64,000 nt of DNA, taken from positions 1-64,000 of the forward strand of contig JAGGTH010000033.1 of assembly GCA_021163845.1 (NCBI GenBank). The letters run 5' to 3'. The notes beneath the pieces were generated by a model. That model ran no database searches, was not told the origin of the DNA, and saw nothing but the letters and a program-made list of their open reading frames with translations. A program made the translations under genes and the position numbers. The stretch comes from Helicobacteraceae bacterium (lineage in GTDB: Bacteria; Campylobacterota; Campylobacteria; Campylobacterales; Sulfurimonadaceae). Below are positions 40,640 through 49,841 of this stretch, one piece after another; positions within the stretch are counted from its first letter, which is position 1, and each line of letters begins with the position of its first letter.

Positions 40640-40658
40640 CAGAAGGATACTCCTTCTG
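40640..40658 (+). terminator. Terminator hairpin after encapsulin gene
   Basis: cagaagga-tac-tccttctg, followed by a pyrimidine/T-rich tract. Confidence 0.65.
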
Positions 40659-40720
40659 CTCTTCTCCTCCTTCTTTCATCTTTAGTATAAAATTTGCATT
40701 TACAAATCAAAGGATTTTAT

Positions 40721-41080
40721 ATGCAAAAAAATATATATCACAAAGCCTATGACTGGGCTAAAACTAATACTTTTGAGCCAATAGAGATTGACTATGCTAC
40801 AAGACTTGCACTCAAGATGTTGGATGATTCGTGCAATATGACAGATGAGGATAGAAAAATTTTTTTCTATGTATATGATGCACTGAGCGATAGAGAAGAT
40901 CTTAAACTTCAAGATGATGTGAATCAACTTATCCAATTGGCTAGAGATAGACAAACGATAATCTCAAAACCTGAATTTGCATCGAAGATCCATACGTGTA
41001 AAATGGAAGTGATGCAATCAACCAAAAAAACAGATATGAAAAAATTTAAAAAAATGGTACGAGACAATCTAGGGATCTAA
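40721..41080 (+). CDS. Hypothetical protein
   Basis: 119-aa ORF from ATG 40721 (MQKNIYHKAYDWAKTN), preceded by 'aaagga' and TATAAA. Confidence 0.65.
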   Translation: MQKNIYHKAYDWAKTNTFEPIEIDYATRLALKMLDDSCNMTDEDRKIFFYVYDALSDREDLKLQDDVNQLIQLARDRQTIISKPEFASKIHTCKMEVMQSTKKTDMKKFKKMVRDNLGI

Positions 41081-41087
41081 AAGCCGT

Positions 41088-41951
41088 TTAAGCTTTTGAA
41101 GTACCTCTCTTGACCATCGTTATAAGCTCAAAAATCGCTACCAAGATAAGCCCCACAAAAAGCCCGATAAAGAGTTCTTGTAAAAGAGAAGGGATAGATT
41201 CGATCATAAGATGATGGATAAACTCTACATTGTGAGCTAAGATACCACCCCCGACCAAAAGCATCGCCACTGTTCCTATATACCCAAGTGTCTTTATGAT
41301 CTTTGGCATAAGCGAGACGAGAAAATTACCACACTTGATCCTTTGTTTCTCTATACACCAAAAGCCGATATTATCCAAACGAACGATAAGTGCTACAAGC
41401 CCATAGACACCAAAAGTAGCCACAAGTGCTACAAAAGTGGTTGCAGCTACTTGTACGGCTAGAGATCTATCAAGAACAGTCCCTAAAGCCAAGATAATGA
41501 TCTCAATAGAGAGAATGAAGTCGGTACGAATGGCAGCTTTGATTTTTCCCTCTTCAAGCTCTAGGATATTATCCTCAGTTGATTTTAAAAGCTCTTTTTC
41601 ATGCTCGCTTGAGCTATGCTTTGAAAAAGAGTGAACGATCTTCTCCGCACCCTCATAGAGAAGATAAAGTCCACCAAGTATAAGAATATAGGGAATAATC
41701 CAAGGGGCAAAGATGCTCAGTAAAAAAGAAATGGGGAGAATGATTGCTTTATTAAGAAGTGAGCCTTTAGTGATCGCCCAGATCACTTTGAGTTCTCTGT
41801 GCTGCTCAAAACCTGTTGCTTTTTGGGCATTGACAGCCAAGTCATCCCCTAAAATAGCAGCTGTTTTTTGAGTAGCGATCTTTGTAGAAACCGCCACATC
41901 ATCCGCAAGCAGTGCGATATCATCTAAAAGAGCAAAAATTCCTGTAGCCAT
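41088..41951 (-). CDS. DUF808 (YedI-like) membrane protein
   Basis: 'GIFALLDDIALLADDVAVSTKIATQKTAAILGDDLAVNAQKATGF' is characteristic. Confidence 0.9.
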   Translation of the reverse strand: MATGIFALLDDIALLADDVAVSTKIATQKTAAILGDDLAVNAQKATGFEQHRELKVIWAITKGSLLNKAIILPISFLLSIFAPWIIPYILILGGLYLLYEGAEKIVHSFSKHSSSEHEKELLKSTEDNILELEEGKIKAAIRTDFILSIEIIILALGTVLDRSLAVQVAATTFVALVATFGVYGLVALIVRLDNIGFWCIEKQRIKCGNFLVSLMPKIIKTLGYIGTVAMLLVGGGILAHNVEFIHHLMIESIPSLLQELFIGLFVGLILVAIFELITMVKRGTSKA

Positions 41952-42023
41952 TAAAGTATTCCTTTATTTTATAGTAAACGAGTCTCTTATTGTACTTTTT
42001 TCTATTGAAGTTTTCAATGGAAA

Positions 42024-43964
42024 TTAGGAGTTGATCTCTTCCTCTTTTTCTTGAATGCTCAAAAGCTCTTCAACTTTTGCTTCATAAAGCTCTTCTAGTT
42101 CGGCTAACTCTTGGGCGAGCTTGGTGATTCCTATCTCTTCATAACATGCAGGATCTGCAAGACACTTATTCTTTTGCTCTATTTTTTCTTCGAGTTCTTC
42201 GATCTCTTGAGGGAGTTTTTCAAGGGCGATCTTCTCTTTAAATGTGAGTTTGAGGTTTTTTGGTTTTTCCTCTTGGATCTCTTTTGGTTTTGTTGGCGCT
42301 CCCTCTTTTTGCATCGCTTCGAGTTCTTGGAGCTCTTTTTCCATCTCAAGGTATTCTGAGTAGAGTTGATATGACTCTTCTATCGTTTTATCCTCTTTGA
42401 AAATAAAGAGCTTTTTAGCGATCTTATCGACAAAATATCTATCATGGCTGACGATGATAACGGCTCCTGCAAAGTTTGTAAGTTGCTCTTCGAGAATGTT
42501 GATCGTTGGGATGTCAAGATCGTTGGTTGGCTCATCGAGGATGAGAATATCTACATCCTTTGTAAAGAGCAGAGCCAAAGCGATACGATTTTTTTCACCA
42601 CCACTGAGCACGCCTATCTTTTTGTCTAAAAACTCTCGTGGAAACAAAAAGTTTTTCAGATAGCCAAAGACATGCATATCTGTTCCACGTACACTCACGC
42701 GATCTCCACCATTTGGACAAAAGGTCTCTATGAGGTTTTTCTCATCATCGAGCATCTCGCGGTGCTGGTCAAAGTAGCCTATTTTAAACTCACCCCTTTT
42801 GATCTTACCACCCGTTGGCTCGATTCTCCCAAGAAGGGCTTTGAGCAGGGTTGATTTACCACTTCCATTGGGTCCTACGATGGCGATGACATCTTTTTGT
42901 AAGATACGTGTATTGAAGTTTTTGAAGAGCTCTTTATTCCCTAGCGTCAACGAGAGGTCTTCTACCTCAAAGAGCATCTTTTGCTTGTTAATACTTTTGT
43001 CACGATTGAAGTGTTTGGCTTCTCGTTGAAGCTCGAGTGACATCTTTCGAATCTTTGCAGGATTTGTCTTTGCATCTTCACGTAGTTGCATCAGACGCTC
43101 TTTTCTTCCTTCATTTCGCTTGAGTCTTGCACGTACACCACGGGCAAACCACTCATTCTCTCGCTTTAAAATACCAAGGAGATTGTCATGTTGTTTCTCT
43201 AATGTTCGGATGTACTCCTCTTTTTGTGTCAAATAATCGCTATAACCACCGCTATACTCACGAAGTTTACAATCTTCCACTTCGACCGATTTTGTAGCAA
43301 TTCGGTCAATAAAATAACGATCGTGCGAGATAAAAACAAGGGTGAATTTCTCTTTGAGAATCAGCTCTTCTAAAAACTCCACCATATAGACATCTAGGTG
43401 GTTGGTAGGCTCATCAAGGAGTAAAATATCAGGTTTTTGAAGTAAAAGTGAAGCAAGAGCCACACGGCGCTGCTCCCCTCCGCTTAAAAGTGCGATCGCT
43501 TTATTTTCGTACTGTTTGAGATCAAAATGCCCAATGATGCGCTCTATCTTGTCATCAAGGTTCCAAGCATTGTGGTGTTCGAGATAAGCAGATACATTTG
43601 AATGCTCATCTAAAAGAATTTTATTTTCAAAATCTTCAGCCAAAAGAGTTGAAAGCTCATGGTAGCGCTCTTTGGCACGATTGAGCTCTTCTAGCCCATC
43701 TTCAACGGCTTCGCGAACAGTCGCTCCCTCTTTAAATTTTGGAACCTGTGCGAGCATCTTGATCTCAAGATTATTTTTGGTGATCCGCTCTCCAGCATCT
43801 TGCATCAAGGTACCGTGGATGATCTTCATGAGTGTTGATTTTCCACTTCCGTTTTTTCCAATGATGACGATACGCTCCCCCTCATCTACATGAAAATTGA
43901 CCTCGGTAAGAATCTTTTGTGCGCTATAATGTTTGGATATATTGAGTAGATCGATAAGTGCCAT
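42024..43964 (-). CDS. ABC-F family ATPase (Uup-like)
   Basis: Two ABC domains (GKNGSGKST, GPNGSGKST), two signature/Walker B sets, C-terminal coiled-coil. Confidence 0.93.
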   Translation of the reverse strand: MALIDLLNISKHYSAQKILTEVNFHVDEGERIVIIGKNGSGKSTLMKIIHGTLMQDAGERITKNNLEIKMLAQVPKFKEGATVREAVEDGLEELNRAKERYHELSTLLAEDFENKILLDEHSNVSAYLEHHNAWNLDDKIERIIGHFDLKQYENKAIALLSGGEQRRVALASLLLQKPDILLLDEPTNHLDVYMVEFLEELILKEKFTLVFISHDRYFIDRIATKSVEVEDCKLREYSGGYSDYLTQKEEYIRTLEKQHDNLLGILKRENEWFARGVRARLKRNEGRKERLMQLREDAKTNPAKIRKMSLELQREAKHFNRDKSINKQKMLFEVEDLSLTLGNKELFKNFNTRILQKDVIAIVGPNGSGKSTLLKALLGRIEPTGGKIKRGEFKIGYFDQHREMLDDEKNLIETFCPNGGDRVSVRGTDMHVFGYLKNFLFPREFLDKKIGVLSGGEKNRIALALLFTKDVDILILDEPTNDLDIPTINILEEQLTNFAGAVIIVSHDRYFVDKIAKKLFIFKEDKTIEESYQLYSEYLEMEKELQELEAMQKEGAPTKPKEIQEEKPKNLKLTFKEKIALEKLPQEIEELEEKIEQKNKCLADPACYEEIGITKLAQELAELEELYEAKVEELLSIQEKEEEINS

Positions 43965-44005
43965 AGTTGTTGTTTTTCCCTCGTCAAGAGTTTTTGCGAT
44001 TTTAC

Positions 44006-44326
44006 CTAAGATATACTTTCATCTTCTTCAAAACAAAGCTCTTTGGCTACATACCATGAAGCGATTCCCTCATCATTGTATTGATATTCTCTTTGATTTG
44101 GAGGGATAACACTGTTGCGAAGCTTGGAACGGATGATCCCCATAATGATGTAGCTGAGGATAAGAGCCATGAGCGCTATGAAGTAGTCAAAAAGATACCA
44201 ACTCAGCAGAGTAGTGAGCAAAGTAGTATACTTTAAAAAATATTCCAAGCTCTTGGCAAGATATTTGCATTTTTTTGAGTGGAGTGTTGGAGTAGGTTCA
44301 AAAAGATGGATCGTATTTTCTCGCAT
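44006..44326 (-). CDS. Hypothetical membrane protein
   Basis: 106-aa ORF with hydrophobic region 'LLTTLLSWYLFDYFIALMALILSYIIMGII'. Confidence 0.6.
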   Translation of the reverse strand: MRENTIHLFEPTPTLHSKKCKYLAKSLEYFLKYTTLLTTLLSWYLFDYFIALMALILSYIIMGIIRSKLRNSVIPPNQREYQYNDEGIASWYVAKELCFEEDESIS

Positions 44327-44347
44327 AAAAGATACCTCGATGTTTGA

Positions 44348-44809
44348 ATGGATGCTATAATATCACCTATGGAGTTAGATATGGATAAAAAGAAAATTGT
44401 TGGGCGTAAAGAACTGATAAGTATTTTAGATTTGGAGTTATACGATCTTGATGCAAAAGTGGATACAGGGGCAGATTCAAATGCTCTTCATTGTGATGAT
44501 ATCTATGTGGATGATGACGATGTTGTGCATTTTAAGCTTCATGATGAGGTACATCCCTCTTATCATGGCAAAGAGATGAGTATGCCTTTGTATCGCATGA
44601 AGCGTGTGAAGAGTTCCAATGGTGTGATTCAAGAGCGTCCTTCAATAAAGGTTAAAGTGAAGCTTTTTGAAGAGGAATATAATACTGTGATCTCGCTTAC
44701 CAATAGAGCAGATATGAAATACCCTATGCTCATTGGACGTAAGTTTTTAAGTGGCAAGTTTTTAGTAGATGTCTCACAAGAGTATGTAACAAAGCAAAAT
44801 AATGAATAA
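44348..44809 (+). CDS. RimK-associated retropepsin-like protease (DUF785/RimB-type)
   Basis: '[31 protein letters not shown]' with DTGA motif; overlaps rimK. Confidence 0.88.
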   Translation: MDAIISPMELDMDKKKIVGRKELISILDLELYDLDAKVDTGADSNALHCDDIYVDDDDVVHFKLHDEVHPSYHGKEMSMPLYRMKRVKSSNGVIQERPSIKVKVKLFEEEYNTVISLTNRADMKYPMLIGRKFLSGKFLVDVSQEYVTKQNNE

Positions 44810-44819
44810 AGAGAGTGTT

Positions 44820-45752
44820 ATGAGAGTTTATATTTTATCAAGAAATCCAGAGTTGTATTCTACAAAAAGACTTGTCGAGGCGGGGGAACAAAGAGGATGG
44901 GAGATGAGAGTGATCGATTATCTTCGTTGTAGTATCGAGATCATGAAAGGGCAACTACATATTAGCTACAACGGTGAAGATCTTCCAGCTCCTGATGCTA
45001 TCATCCCTCGTATTGGTGCGAGTAGAACGTTTTATGGTACGGCGATGGTGCGCCATTTTGAGATGATGGAAACCTTTAGTGTGGCAGGCAATCTTGCTAT
45101 TGCAAGAAGTCGCGATAAGCTTCGAAGTCTTCAGATCCTCTCAAAGCATGGAGTCGATATGCCAAAAACGGTATTTGCTTCAAATAAATCGACTGCTAAA
45201 GATGTGATAGCACTGAGTGGCGGAACACCTCTTGTATTAAAGATCTTAGAGGGCACACAAGGGGTAGGTGTGGTACTTGTAGATACACAAAAGGCTGCGA
45301 AATCGGTCCTTGATGCTTTTTATGGAATGGATGTAAACTTGCTGGTACAAGAGTATATTGAAGAGGCTGGTGGAGCTGATATCCGTGTGCTTGTCGTAGG
45401 TGGCGAGGTAGTTGGTGCGATGAAACGTCAAGGGGCGGAGGGTGATTTTCGCTCGAATCTGCATCAAGGGGGAAGTGCCTCGGCACATAAACTCTCACGT
45501 AAAGAAAAAGCAACGGCACTCGCCGCTGCAAAAGCGATGGGGCTTGGTGTATGTGGGGTCGATATGATTCCATCAGCACGTGGTCCTTTAGTGATGGAGG
45601 TGAACTCTTCTCCTGGATTAGAGGGGATCGAGAGATCGACCAACATCGATATAGCGGGAAAAATAATGGACTACATCCAAAAGAATGTCACACCCAAATC
45701 GGCAGAACCTACGAAGAAAAGAAAACTCAAAAGAGATAGCATAGGAGCATAA
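44820..45752 (+). CDS. rimK: RimK-like alpha-L-glutamate ligase
   Basis: ATP-grasp '[25 protein letters not shown]', '[18 protein letters not shown]', '[17 protein letters not shown]'; start ATG 44820. Confidence 0.93.
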   Translation: MRVYILSRNPELYSTKRLVEAGEQRGWEMRVIDYLRCSIEIMKGQLHISYNGEDLPAPDAIIPRIGASRTFYGTAMVRHFEMMETFSVAGNLAIARSRDKLRSLQILSKHGVDMPKTVFASNKSTAKDVIALSGGTPLVLKILEGTQGVGVVLVDTQKAAKSVLDAFYGMDVNLLVQEYIEEAGGADIRVLVVGGEVVGAMKRQGAEGDFRSNLHQGGSASAHKLSRKEKATALAAAKAMGLGVCGVDMIPSARGPLVMEVNSSPGLEGIERSTNIDIAGKIMDYIQKNVTPKSAEPTKKRKLKRDSIGA

Positions 45753-45753
45753 T

Positions 45754-46803
45754 TTGGAGAATGATCCATTTGTTATTGGTGGTGTTGCGGTAAAAAGGGG
45801 GACGAATGTGATTATAAACATTGAACTTCCTAAGCTTTATAACACCCCTACAAAATTACCACTAAGAGTGATTCGTGGTAAGAAAGATGGACCTGTCGTA
45901 TTTGTGAGTGCAGCGATTCATGGGGATGAACTCAATGGCATAGAGATCATTAGACGTTTTCGAAAACTAAATATTTTAAAAAAGCTCAAAGGCACAGTGA
46001 TTGTTGTTCCTATCGTCAATGTATACGGGGTGATGAACCTCTCTCGCTATTTGCCTGATAGACGAGATCTCAATAGAAGTTTTCCTGGAAGTTTCAAAGG
46101 ATCTCTTGCAGCGAGGATAGCGAAAATATTTTTTGATGAAGTGGTGAGCAAGTGCTCTTTGGGGATAGATTTACATACGGCATCTATCCATAAATCGAAC
46201 CTTCCTCAGGTAAGAACCAACATTGACAATGAATATACCTTTGCCCTTGCAAAAGCATTTGAGGCTCCTGTGGTTTTACATTCAGAACTTCGTGATGGTT
46301 CTTTGCGTGCTGTAGCCCAAGAAAAAGGGGTGCCTATTTTACTCTATGAAGCGGGAGAAGCGCTTCGTTTTGATGAGCGAAGTATCCGCATTGGAGTCAA
46401 AGGGATCGTGAATGTTTTACGAGAAAATGGGATGCTTCCAAAATCTTTGCATAAAAAAACACTCAAAACTCCTATAGTCACGCGTGAAAGCAGATGGATA
46501 CGTGCAACTGAGAGTGGGATGTTGCGTACCATTAAGGCACTTGGAGATACAGTCGAAAAAGATGAGGTGATCGCGTATATTGATGAGCCACTCGATGATG
46601 TGTTTTTTGAGATACGTTCTCCATTTTCTGGAGTGATCATCGGAAAGTCTGAGATCCCTTTGATTCAAGAGGGGGATGCTATTTTTCATATAGCCGAATT
46701 TAAAAACTTAGAGATGGCAGATAATAAACTTGAGTATTTTCACGAAGATGCAATTGAGCAGAGTGAGTTTTATGAACTTAATAATGAGGAGATCATAGAA
46801 TAA
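45754..46803 (+). CDS. Succinylglutamate desuccinylase/aspartoacylase family protein
   Basis: 'AAIHGDELNGIEIIRRF', 'RDLNRSFPGS', 'GIDLHTASIHKSNLPQVRTN'; TTG start. Confidence 0.9.
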   Translation: MENDPFVIGGVAVKRGTNVIINIELPKLYNTPTKLPLRVIRGKKDGPVVFVSAAIHGDELNGIEIIRRFRKLNILKKLKGTVIVVPIVNVYGVMNLSRYLPDRRDLNRSFPGSFKGSLAARIAKIFFDEVVSKCSLGIDLHTASIHKSNLPQVRTNIDNEYTFALAKAFEAPVVLHSELRDGSLRAVAQEKGVPILLYEAGEALRFDERSIRIGVKGIVNVLRENGMLPKSLHKKTLKTPIVTRESRWIRATESGMLRTIKALGDTVEKDEVIAYIDEPLDDVFFEIRSPFSGVIIGKSEIPLIQEGDAIFHIAEFKNLEMADNKLEYFHEDAIEQSEFYELNNEEIIE

Positions 46804-47726
46804 TGGACTATCAAGCTATATTAGAGGAGATACAAGAGGAGATACAGCCGTTTTTGAGTCAGGGAAAAGTAGCTGACTACATCCCAGCCTTAGCAAAGAT
46901 AAAAAAAGAGCAGTTTGGACTCTCACTGACTCTCTTTGATGGAACGAACTATAGTGTTGGAGCATCAGATACCCTTTTTTCGATACAAAGTATTTCGAAG
47001 GTATTTACTTTTACATTGGCGCTCAAATTTTTTGGTCCAAACCTTTATAAAAGAATAGGGCACGAGCCATCAGGAAATCCTTTTAACTCTCTTGTACAGC
47101 TTGAATATGAACATGGAAAACCGCGTAATCCTTTTATCAATGCAGGTGCGATCAATGTCACTGATGCACTGATTAATTATTATGGAAGTGAAGAGCTTGC
47201 GTATGCTGAGGTCTTAGAGTTTATTCGCTCTATTGCAGATGATAGCTCCATCGTCACGGATGAGCTTGTAGCACAATCAGAGATGGATCACGGACATAGA
47301 AATCTTGCACTTGCAAACTTGATGAAGAGTTTTAAAAACTTAGATAATTGCCCCCAGCGCGTTGTGGAAACTTATTTTAGACATTGTGCTGTAGAGATGA
47401 ATACAAAGATGCTCTCTCGGGCAGTACTTTATTTAGCAAATCATGGAGAAGATCCCATCACCAACAAGATCTATATCTCTGCACAGCAGGCAAAACGTAT
47501 CAATGCTGTGATGCTTACCTGTGGTCATTATGATGCCTCAGGTGATTTTGCTTTTCATGTTGGATTACCTGGAAAAAGTGGAGTAGGGGGAGGGATCATT
47601 GTAGTGGTTCCAAAAAAGATGGGAATTGCCGTATTTGCACCAGGTCTCAACGAGCAAGGAAACTCACTTGTTGGGACGATGGCGCTTGAACTTTTTGCTC
47701 AAAAGACAGGATTATCTATCTTCTAA
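46803..47726 (+). CDS. glsA: Glutaminase
   Basis: 'FSIQSISKVFTFTLAL' (SxxK), 'NPFINAGAINVTDAL', 'LPGKSGVGGGIIVVVP'. Confidence 0.95.
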   Translation: MDYQAILEEIQEEIQPFLSQGKVADYIPALAKIKKEQFGLSLTLFDGTNYSVGASDTLFSIQSISKVFTFTLALKFFGPNLYKRIGHEPSGNPFNSLVQLEYEHGKPRNPFINAGAINVTDALINYYGSEELAYAEVLEFIRSIADDSSIVTDELVAQSEMDHGHRNLALANLMKSFKNLDNCPQRVVETYFRHCAVEMNTKMLSRAVLYLANHGEDPITNKIYISAQQAKRINAVMLTCGHYDASGDFAFHVGLPGKSGVGGGIIVVVPKKMGIAVFAPGLNEQGNSLVGTMALELFAQKTGLSIF

Positions 47727-48118
47727 CTACTTAGCTGCTTATAAAGAGAGTTGAGATCGCCAAGAATATTGATACTTGCGATCTTATTATCTCTGATCTG
47801 GATAAAAGAAGCTCCAGAGTAGCAGATTCTATTTCCTGTTGGTGCATAGTTAAAGATCTTTCCCTCATGTGTCCCTGTGTAGGTTACATAAGCAGCGGCT
47901 GTGTTGTTTTCAACAATAAGCATCTCAACTGCATGATAGAGATTTGGAAATGCAGTTGTAAGCATCTGTGCGTACTCTTTAAATCCTTCTATCCCATTGG
48001 CTGTGATATCTAAAGAACCGCGAAACCTTACATCAGGATCGAGAAGGTTTTCTGCTTTATCAAAATCTTTTTCATTCCACATCTTGTAATATGCGTTGAT
48101 AAGTTCTCTGTTATTCAT
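47723..48118 (-). CDS. NTF2/SnoaL-like protein
   Basis: 'NAYYKMWNEKDFDKAENLLDPDVRFRGSL...GIEGFKEYAQMLTTAFPNLYHAVEMLIVE' SnoaL pattern. Confidence 0.85.
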   Translation of the reverse strand: MNNRELINAYYKMWNEKDFDKAENLLDPDVRFRGSLDITANGIEGFKEYAQMLTTAFPNLYHAVEMLIVENNTAAAYVTYTGTHEGKIFNYAPTGNRICYSGASFIQIRDNKIASINILGDLNSLYKQLSS

Positions 48119-48292
48119 TTAACTTCCAATACCCCATTTTACTTGTCTCGCACCGCAACTTCCAATTGTCCATGTTGACTGTCTAGGATTTTTCCCGACA
48201 CTCCATTTTGATTGTCTCGTACCTCTACATGCACTCAGACGAATCGACTTTTTAGAAGACGCGCTTCCTATTGACCATTTAGATGATTTCAT
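48119..48292 (-). CDS. 57-aa Trp/Gly repeat peptide, undescribed
   Basis: MKSSKWSIGSASSKKSIRLSACRGTRQSKWSVGKNPRQSTWTIGSCGARQVKWGIGS*; GGAGGT 6 nt before ATG; TATAAT upstream; TAA directly followed by ATG of the SnoaL-like gene. The track's longer ORF (48454 start) runs across the promoter into putP. Confidence 0.8.
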   Translation of the reverse strand: MKSSKWSIGSASSKKSIRLSACRGTRQSKWSVGKNPRQSTWTIGSCGARQVKWGIGS

Positions 48293-48325
48293 CCAACCAC
48301 CTCCGAGATATCGATTTGGAGCGAA

Positions 48326-48331
48326 ATTATA
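48326..48331 (-). promoter_or_regulatory. Consensus -10 (TATAAT) of repeat-peptide gene
   Basis: TATAAT on minus strand, ~27-nt predicted leader containing CGGAGGTGG Shine-Dalgarno. Confidence 0.6.
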
Positions 48332-48374
48332 CTCACAAATGATATCTTTTGCGCTAAAAAATTTCTTAAAAATT

Positions 48375-49841
48375 TTAGAGGAGTTTTTGCTGTACTTCTT
48401 TGAATATCTCTTTATCTTCCTGGCTTGCTTGTTCACCAAATTTACTAAATACAAGAATCGCTATCCACGCAATAATGAAGCCAGGTAAAAGCTCATAAAG
48501 ATCAAAAATACCACCCTCTAATTGTTTGTAAATAATCACAGTGAGTGAGCCTGCAACCATTCCTGCAATTGCACCAGATCTTGTGATATTTGCATTATAG
48601 AGCGAGAGGATGATAAGGGGACCAAATGCAGCTCCAAAGCCTGCCCAAGCATAGGATACAAGTTGCAATACGCTTGAGTTTCTATCAGTTGAGAGATACC
48701 AAGCGATGATGGCGATACCGATGACCGTCGCACGACCCACCCATACAAGTTCCTTATTACTTGCATCTTTTCTCAAAAAAGCGTTATAGATATCACGTGT
48801 GAGAACTGAGGAGGAGACTAAAAGTTGAGAGTCAATCGTGCTCATGATAGCGGCAAGAATTGCTGCGAGTAAAAATCCTGCGATCCATGGGTTAAATAAA
48901 AGCTGTGTGAGTGTGATAAAGATCTTTTCACTGTCTTGAAGATCCACACCATTGGCAACAACATAAGCAAAACCAAAAAATCCAACTGCAAGAGAGCCTA
49001 TAATACTTAGACCCATCCATGTCATACCGATAGCTTTTGCACGAGACATCTCATCCTCATCACGTATAGACATAAAACGAACGAGGATATGAGGTTGCCC
49101 AAAATAGCCAAGTCCCCAAGCCATAAGAGAAATTGCGCCAATAATAGTGCTTGAACTTATAAAATCGAGCTTATGTACATCTGTTTGCTCGATAATTTTT
49201 AGCGCTTCGCTCACACCACCAATCTCAAAGATCACAACAAGTGGTGTAATGACTAAAGCGAGCATCATCAGTATCCCTTGGATAAAGTCTGTCCAACTCA
49301 CCGCATTGTATCCACCCAAAAATGTGTAAGAAACAATAATGATGCTTCCAACAACGAGAGCTGTGGAATAATCAAGATTAAAAGTCGCTTCAAAGAGTTT
49401 TGCACCACCTACAAGACCTGAGGATGTATAAAGGGTATAAAAAACAAGAATGACTATCGCTGTAACTACACGCAGAGTATTTTTTTTGTCTGCAAAACGA
49501 TTGGAAAAATAATCGGGAATGGTGATGGCATCATTGAGGTAGTGGGTATAAACACGCAAAGGTTTTGCCACATAATGCCAGTTGAGATACGCTCCGATAA
49601 AAAGCCCGATCGCTATCCATGCACCTACCAACCCATCACTATACATCATCCCAGGAAGCCCAAGTAAAAGCCATCCGCTCATGTCAGATGCGCCTGCACT
49701 CAGAGCAGTTACTCCAGGACCAAGTCCACGTCCACCTAAAACATAGTCGCTCAAATCATCTGTTTTAAAATAAAAGTAAAAACCGATGCCTACCATCAGC
49801 GTCATATAAAGTAAAAAAGATATTAAAACTTCAATTTCCAT
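48375..49841 (-). CDS. putP: Sodium/proline symporter PutP
   Basis: SSS family: 'LSAGASDMSGWLLLGLPG', 'ILAAIMSTIDSQLLVSSSVLTRDIY'; directly downstream of putA. Confidence 0.95.
   Translation of the reverse strand: MEIEVLISFLLYMTLMVGIGFYFYFKTDDLSDYVLGGRGLGPGVTALSAGASDMSGWLLLGLPGMMYSDGLVGAWIAIGLFIGAYLNWHYVAKPLRVYTHYLNDAITIPDYFSNRFADKKNTLRVVTAIVILVFYTLYTSSGLVGGAKLFEATFNLDYSTALVVGSIIIVSYTFLGGYNAVSWTDFIQGILMMLALVITPLVVIFEIGGVSEALKIIEQTDVHKLDFISSSTIIGAISLMAWGLGYFGQPHILVRFMSIRDEDEMSRAKAIGMTWMGLSIIGSLAVGFFGFAYVVANGVDLQDSEKIFITLTQLLFNPWIAGFLLAAILAAIMSTIDSQLLVSSSVLTRDIYNAFLRKDASNKELVWVGRATVIGIAIIAWYLSTDRNSSVLQLVSYAWAGFGAAFGPLIILSLYNANITRSGAIAGMVAGSLTVIIYKQLEGGIFDLYELLPGFIIAWIAILVFSKFGEQASQEDKEIFKEVQQKLL

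Noticed and set aside
48119-48454. 111-aa ORF starting MYLVNLVNKQARKIKRYSKK
   Set aside because: N-terminal half overlaps the putP 3' end in another frame and covers the TATAAT/SD region; the real start is ATG 48292
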